In this document: one piece after another, positions 60,419 through 64,000 of the stretch
How the letters are laid out: every line of letters begins with the position of its first letter
Numbering within the stretch: position 1 is the first letter of the stretch
NCBI RefSeq assembly: GCF_019048865.1
Contig: NZ_CP077604.1
Span: 1,364,001-1,428,000 of the forward strand
From: Aquihabitans sp. G128
GTDB lineage: Bacteria; Actinomycetota; Acidimicrobiia; Acidimicrobiales; Iamiaceae
Length of the DNA: 64,000 nucleotides
Direction: 5' to 3'
Notes under the pieces: model-generated
What the model was told of the DNA's origin: nothing
The model's input: the letters and a program-made list of their open reading frames with translations, nothing else
Databases searched by the model: none
Made by a program: the position numbers and the translations under genes

Positions 60419-61603
60419 TCAGAGGGAGCGCACTCGGGTGACCTCGGCACGGGCGTGCTCGACTGCCGGGGTGGGTTCGCCGCGGTCTCGGGCGATGGCC
60501 TCGGCGAGGTCGTGGGCGGCTTCGAGGACGTGGCGGGCGACCTTGCGGTCGTGGTGGCCGCGGACGGTCTTCTTGAGGTGCTTGCGTTGGGCGTGGTGGT
60601 TCAGCGCCATGGCCTCGGCCTCGTCCTCGGTGAGGATCCCGGCGGCGACCTCGGGGGCGAGGAGGTCGTGCATCCAGGTCTTCTCGGTGGACGATGCTTC
60701 CCGGGCGACGAAGATCACGGTGGCCACCGAGGCGACGATGACGAGCGGGATGACGACGAAGATCCCGAAGGTGTCGTGGATCAGGTTCCCGAGGGCGCCG
60801 GCGTCGTCCCAGACGCCGTGGAAGGCCATCGCAGCGGCCATGGCGAAGAGGCCGTGGCCGAGCCGTCGGCCTTCGACGCCACGCCCGAGGACCCAGTAGA
60901 GCCCGGTGCAGAAGATGGCCGAGAACAGGGCGTGCGACACCACGCCCGACGCGCCTCGGACGACGACCATCTGCAGCACGGCGACCGGCTGGTTCGTCCC
61001 GAAGTGCTGGCCGGCGCCCTGGTACACGTAGAGGACGTCCTCGGAGACCTCGAAGCCGAGGCCGATGAACGCCCCGATCACGAAGGCGTCGTAGGCGTTG
61101 CGAACCAGGCGCGGGGCCAGGCCGAGCAGGATGACGAGCCCGAGCGCCTTCGAGGTCTCCTCGGTGAACGGGGCGGTGAGCCCAGCTCCCCAGTCGGAGG
61201 CCCAGGCCTGCCCGAACAGCTTGGCGTACAGGGTCAGCACGGCGTCGTTGACGGTGATGGCCAGGAAGAACGTGGCCGGCACCGCACCCCAGAGGAAGCC
61301 GGCGGCGAGCAGCTTCGGCGCTTCGGAGGTGAAGCGGTCCCGGTGGTGGAGGAACAACACCCACGGCACGGTGTAGATGCCGAACAGGATCGTGCCGGCA
61401 GCGAGTGCACCGCCGTAGTTGGCCACGCTCCCCTCGTAGACCCGGACCAGGTGGACGACGCCGCTGCCGACAGCCCACACGTAGAGCCAGAACAGCGGGT
61501 TGCGGAGCTGCACGAGCCGGAACGGCTCACCCCAGCCGGAGGCCTCGATCGCCGCCTCCTGCGCCGTCGGGGCGACCGGGGTGTCGTCGATGGTGGCGGT
61601 CAC
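60419..61603 (-). CDS. PrsW-family intramembrane protease homologue
   Basis: A 394-residue membrane protein. About eight helices are visible; the conserved PrsW blocks are TAPFTEETSKALGLVILL (the paired acidic EE of site one), EVSEDVLYVYQG and SHALFSAIFCTGLYW, followed by AMAFHGVWDDAGA. PrsW of Bacillus cleaves an anti-sigma factor; here the substrate is unknown. The last 80 residues are a soluble helical tail. GTG 61603 overlaps the stop of the upstream membrane gene, which suggests a common function. Confidence 0.88.
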   Translation of the reverse strand: MTATIDDTPVAPTAQEAAIEASGWGEPFRLVQLRNPLFWLYVWAVGSGVVHLVRVYEGSVANYGGALAAGTILFGIYTVPWVLFLHHRDRFTSEAPKLLAAGFLWGAVPATFFLAITVNDAVLTLYAKLFGQAWASDWGAGLTAPFTEETSKALGLVILLGLAPRLVRNAYDAFVIGAFIGLGFEVSEDVLYVYQGAGQHFGTNQPVAVLQMVVVRGASGVVSHALFSAIFCTGLYWVLGRGVEGRRLGHGLFAMAAAMAFHGVWDDAGALGNLIHDTFGIFVVIPLVIVASVATVIFVAREASSTEKTWMHDLLAPEVAAGILTEDEAEAMALNHHAQRKHLKKTVRGHHDRKVARHVLEAAHDLAEAIARDRGEPTPAVEHARAEVTRVRSL

Positions 61604-62230
61604 GATGCCGCGCCTTCGTAGGTGACGCTGGCGATGGCCGCTTCGATCTCCGAGGCTCGTGCGGCGTACGCGCCGGAGCCGCCGGTGATGGTGATCGTGA
61701 CCCCGGTCGTGGTCGGCCCCCCCTCGATCCCCGCCGACGGTGAAGGCCACGAACCGGGCGTCGCCGGAGGCGGAGGTGACGGTCTCGGACACCCCGGTGA
61801 TGCCGGACGAGGTCGTGACGCTCTGGTGGGCGCTGGTGACCTTGAAGCCTTGGTCGTCGGCATCGCCGGACCGGTCGTGGAGCCGGTTCAGCTGCGCCAG
61901 CAGATCGGTCGACGTTCCGTCGAACGGTCCCCGCTGCACCCGGATGGCGACACCGCCGCCGGCGACGAGGGCCACCGCATCGGCGGGGAGCCCCGTGCTC
62001 GGTTCGTCGTCCAGGCGGATGCCGCTCAGCAGCTCCCAGCCGACCGGCGGGACGAACGTGACCCCGTCGCCCATGTCGATCACGTCGCCGGCCTCGACCT
62101 CGTCGTCCCAGCCCACCGCCTCGTTGACCGCAGGGACCACCGCGGTCATCAGCAGGATGATCCCGAGCACGACCGCCGCCGGCACGAAGGCCCGCCGGTC
62201 CAGCCCCAACCAGCGATGCTCCACCGGCAC
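61600..62230 (-). CDS. Membrane-anchored protein partner of PrsW, with a frame break
   Basis: A single-helix protein: short N-terminus, helix FVPAAVVLGIILLMTAVVP, then an outer domain of about 150 residues (VTFVPPVGWELLSG, GGGVAIRVQRGPFDG, VTSSG-type strands). The frame changes at 61717-61732, near a seven-C run, between ARFVAFTVGG and PTTTGVTITITGGSG; with one base removed the protein ends IASVTYEGAAS and its stop overlaps the PrsW start. PsbP/Mog1-like folds have similar strand patterns, but no family is assigned. GTG 62230 follows GAGAG; GTG 62224 and 62275 are alternatives. Possibly the substrate or regulator of PrsW. Confidence 0.72.
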
Positions 62231-62536
62231 GTGACCGGCTCTCGTCGAGGGGGCCTGCCTGCCTGCTGCATCCACGGCGGTGCTCCACGCGCTGGTCGAT
62301 GTCCGAAACGTCGGAAGGTAGCAGCGCCGCGAAGCCCTCGCCCCGGCCCGGTCCGGCTGCGGCCAGAGCGAAGGTGGGTCAGGCCCGCCGCAAGCGTTGG
62401 TGACGCTCAGGTCGGCGGCGAGGGCTCCGGTCGTCCCTCGATGCCGGCGGCGAGGAGCCCGACCACCTCGGCAACGCAGGTGGCTCAGACCTCTGACGTC
62501 GATGCTGCCACGACCGAGTCCCGCTGACCTGGGCAC

Positions 62537-62613
62537 GAGGAGGGCCCGGTGCCGAAGCACCGGGCCCTCCTCTCACCTCGTGGTTCAGCGGGCGCCCGGA
62601 GGCGCTGCGCTCA
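62537..62613 (-). repeat. Copy B of the hairpin-bearing repeat, terminator of nrdJ
   Basis: Arms 62537-62552 and 62557-62572 are perfect 16-base complements around a TTCG loop (reverse strand), a very stable hairpin. The sequence matches copy A at 60270-60341 and its right end covers the nrdJ stop codon. It is the obvious terminator of nrdJ; no T-run is seen. Confidence 0.75.
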
Positions 62614-64000
62614 GCTGCAGCCGCTGGTGCTGCCGCAGCTGGGGCAGGCGTGGCAGGAGCCGGCCCGCTGCATCTGGACGCCGCACTGCATGCAGTACGG
62701 GGCGTCGGAGTGCTGCACCGCCGGCTTGACCTGCGGCGGGGTGTGGTTGTGGGCGTGGTCCGACAGGTCGGTGACGCCGGCCCGGTCGAGCAGGCTGGGC
62801 TGGGCGTCGGCCGCCTTGGCCTCGGCCTCCTCCTCGAGCGTGATGGCCAGCTCCGAGGCCGACGGGATCGACTTCGGGTCGGCGACCAGGTCGTGGCCCA
62901 TGCGGTTCTCGACCACGGTCTCCTCGACGCCCGGCAGGGTGGGCTGGGTGCGCTCCGAGACGGAGAGGATGCCCAGCTCCTGGCGCTCCTCGAAGGTGAG
63001 GTAGTCCAGCGCCAGCCGGCGGAAGATGTAGTCGAGCAGCGACGAGGCGATGCGCAGCTCCGGGTCGTCGGTCATGCCGGCCGGCTCGAAGCGGGTGTTG
63101 GTGAACGCCTCGACGAAGGCCCGCAGCGGCACGCCGTACTGGAGGCCGTAGCTCAGGCTGATGGACAGGGCGTCCATGATCCCGGCCAGGGTGGAGCCCT
63201 GCTTGGCGACCTTGAGGAACACCTCGCCGGGGCGGCCGTCGGCGTACTCGCCCACGGTCACGAAGCCCTTGCAGTCGGCCACCCGGAACTCGAAGGTCTT
63301 CGAGGTGCGGTTGCGCTCGAGCTTGGTGCGGGTGGGCACCTTCTTCTCGACGATGCGCTCGACGATCTTCTCGACGACCCGCTCGACCTCGACGATCTGC
63401 GGCTCGGCGGCCAGCACCGAGGCGACCGCCTCGGCCACGTTGGTGGCCGGGCCGTTGACGTCGGCGTCGCCCTTCTTGGCCATGGCCAGCGGCTGGGCCA
63501 CCTTGCAGTTGTCGCGGTAGATGGCGACGGCCTTCACGCCGAGCTGCCAGGCCTCGATGTGGAGCTGCTCCACGTCCTCGACCGAGACGTCCTCGGGCAT
63601 GTTGACGGTCTTGGAGATGGCGCCGGAGATGAACGGCTGGACCGCCGCCATCATCCGCACGTGGCCCATGTAGTGGATGGGGTTGTCGCCCATGGAGCAG
63701 GCGAACACCGGGATGTGCTCGGCGGCCAGGTGCGGGGCGCCGAGGATGCTCTTCTCGACGTCGATGTAGTCGACGATGTCGGCGATCTGCTCCTCGGTGT
63801 AGCCGAGGCGGTGCAGGGCACGCGGGATCGTCTGGTTGACGATGGTCATGTTGCCGCCGCCGACCAGCTTCTTCATCTTGACCAGGCCGAGGTCGGGCTC
63901 GATGCCGGTGGTGTCGCAGTCCATCATCAGGCCGATGGTGCCGGTGGGCGCCAGGACCGAGGCCTGCGAGTTGCGCACGCCGAACTGCTCGCCGAGCTCG
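62611..64000 (-). CDS. nrdJ: Adenosylcobalamin-dependent ribonucleotide reductase, 5' end outside window
   Basis: Class II RNR supplies deoxynucleotides. The 463 C-terminal residues are present, reading into the window edge. APTGTIGLMMDCDTTGIEPDLGLVK is the family active-site region, VEKSILGAPHLAAEHIPVFACS carries a conserved Cys, and KTVNMPEDVSVEDVEQLHIEAWQLGVKAVAIYRDNCK is typical of the extended NrdJ of actinobacteria. The C-terminus has a Zn-binding-like CMQCGVQMQRAG ... CPSCGSTSGCS with redox cysteines. A VEKIVERIVEKKVP linker precedes the last domain. It ends at the copy B hairpin. Confidence 0.95.
   Translation of the reverse strand, partial: ELGEQFGVRNSQASVLAPTGTIGLMMDCDTTGIEPDLGLVKMKKLVGGGNMTIVNQTIPRALHRLGYTEEQIADIVDYIDVEKSILGAPHLAAEHIPVFACSMGDNPIHYMGHVRMMAAVQPFISGAISKTVNMPEDVSVEDVEQLHIEAWQLGVKAVAIYRDNCKVAQPLAMAKKGDADVNGPATNVAEAVASVLAAEPQIVEVERVVEKIVERIVEKKVPTRTKLERNRTSKTFEFRVADCKGFVTVGEYADGRPGEVFLKVAKQGSTLAGIMDALSISLSYGLQYGVPLRAFVEAFTNTRFEPAGMTDDPELRIASSLLDYIFRRLALDYLTFEERQELGILSVSERTQPTLPGVEETVVENRMGHDLVADPKSIPSASELAITLEEEAEAKAADAQPSLLDRAGVTDLSDHAHNHTPPQVKPAVQHSDAPYCMQCGVQMQRAGSCHACPSCGSTSGCS

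Noticed and set aside
1..64000. tRNA, rRNA, riboswitch and prophage signals
   Set aside because: Scanning for T-arm-like GGTTCGA contexts, rRNA cores, integrases and phage structural genes by eye gave nothing convincing; a covariance search would be needed for a firm negative.

Overview
The window is a 64 kb piece of a high-GC actinobacterial chromosome. Dense genes, many GTG starts (two probable TTG starts), the ribF / rpsO / pnp / M16 peptidase / dapB neighbourhood, a B12-type ribonucleotide reductase, WS/DGAT and several acyl-CoA ligases fit the Acidimicrobiia (Iamia-like) best; that placement is inference. No tRNA, rRNA, CRISPR array, prophage or intact insertion sequence was seen.

Layout. 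1-6.9 kb: start of a GAF-GGDEF-EAL protein, a BrkB/YihY membrane protein, an acyl-CoA ligase, two tandem VTT/DedA-like proteins and a lipoprotein resembling the FtsX extracellular domain. 6.9-17.4 kb: a housekeeping block (dapB, a Pro-rich protein, an M16 peptidase, pnp, rpsO, an alpha/beta hydrolase, ribF, divergent rsgA). 17.5-27.8 kb: lipid and small-molecule metabolism (acyl-CoA ligase, MFS pump, enoyl-CoA hydratase, two SDRs, DUF1990, TetR, a family-VIII-like esterase, a DksA-type zinc protein). 27.9-34.2 kb: a His-rich membrane protein, a SNF2 helicase coupled to a Gly/Asn/Gln-rich protein, an AI-2E-type transporter. 34.3-42.6 kb: WS/DGAT with a histone-H1-like tail, patatin, acyl-CoA ligase, phosphotriesterase-like hydrolase, a four-Cys HiPIP-like mini-protein, TetR, sulfurtransferase. 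42.6-50.2 kb: glycosyltransferase, DUF2855, a luciferase-like oxidoreductase, small membrane proteins, and a tightly overlapping sigma factor / membrane protein / Ser-Thr kinase operon. 50.3-64 kb: phosphotransferase, a UvrA2-like ATPase, a two-component pair with a divergent membrane protein, a lipoprotein hydrolase with an SRPBCC protein, a PAS-GGDEF-EAL protein, a PrsW-family protein with a membrane partner, and the 3' end of nrdJ.

Functional themes are lipid activation and storage (three acyl-CoA ligases, enoyl-CoA hydratase, SDRs, WS/DGAT, patatin), RNA and ribosome maintenance (pnp, rpsO, rsgA), and membrane or second-messenger signalling (two GGDEF/EAL proteins, a two-component system, and the sigma / kinase operon).

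Two cautions and one highlight. At least seven genes (M16 peptidase, pnp, rsgA, an SDR, DUF1990, the UvrA2-like gene and the partner of PrsW) carry frame breaks, nearly all at G/C homopolymers or GCGC tracts. I read these as probable sequence errors rather than decay, but the raw sequence cannot prove it. Three different short palindromic repeat families occur between genes, one with compensatory changes in its arms. These repeats, the sigma / kinase operon and the free FtsX-like lipoprotein are the most interesting elements.
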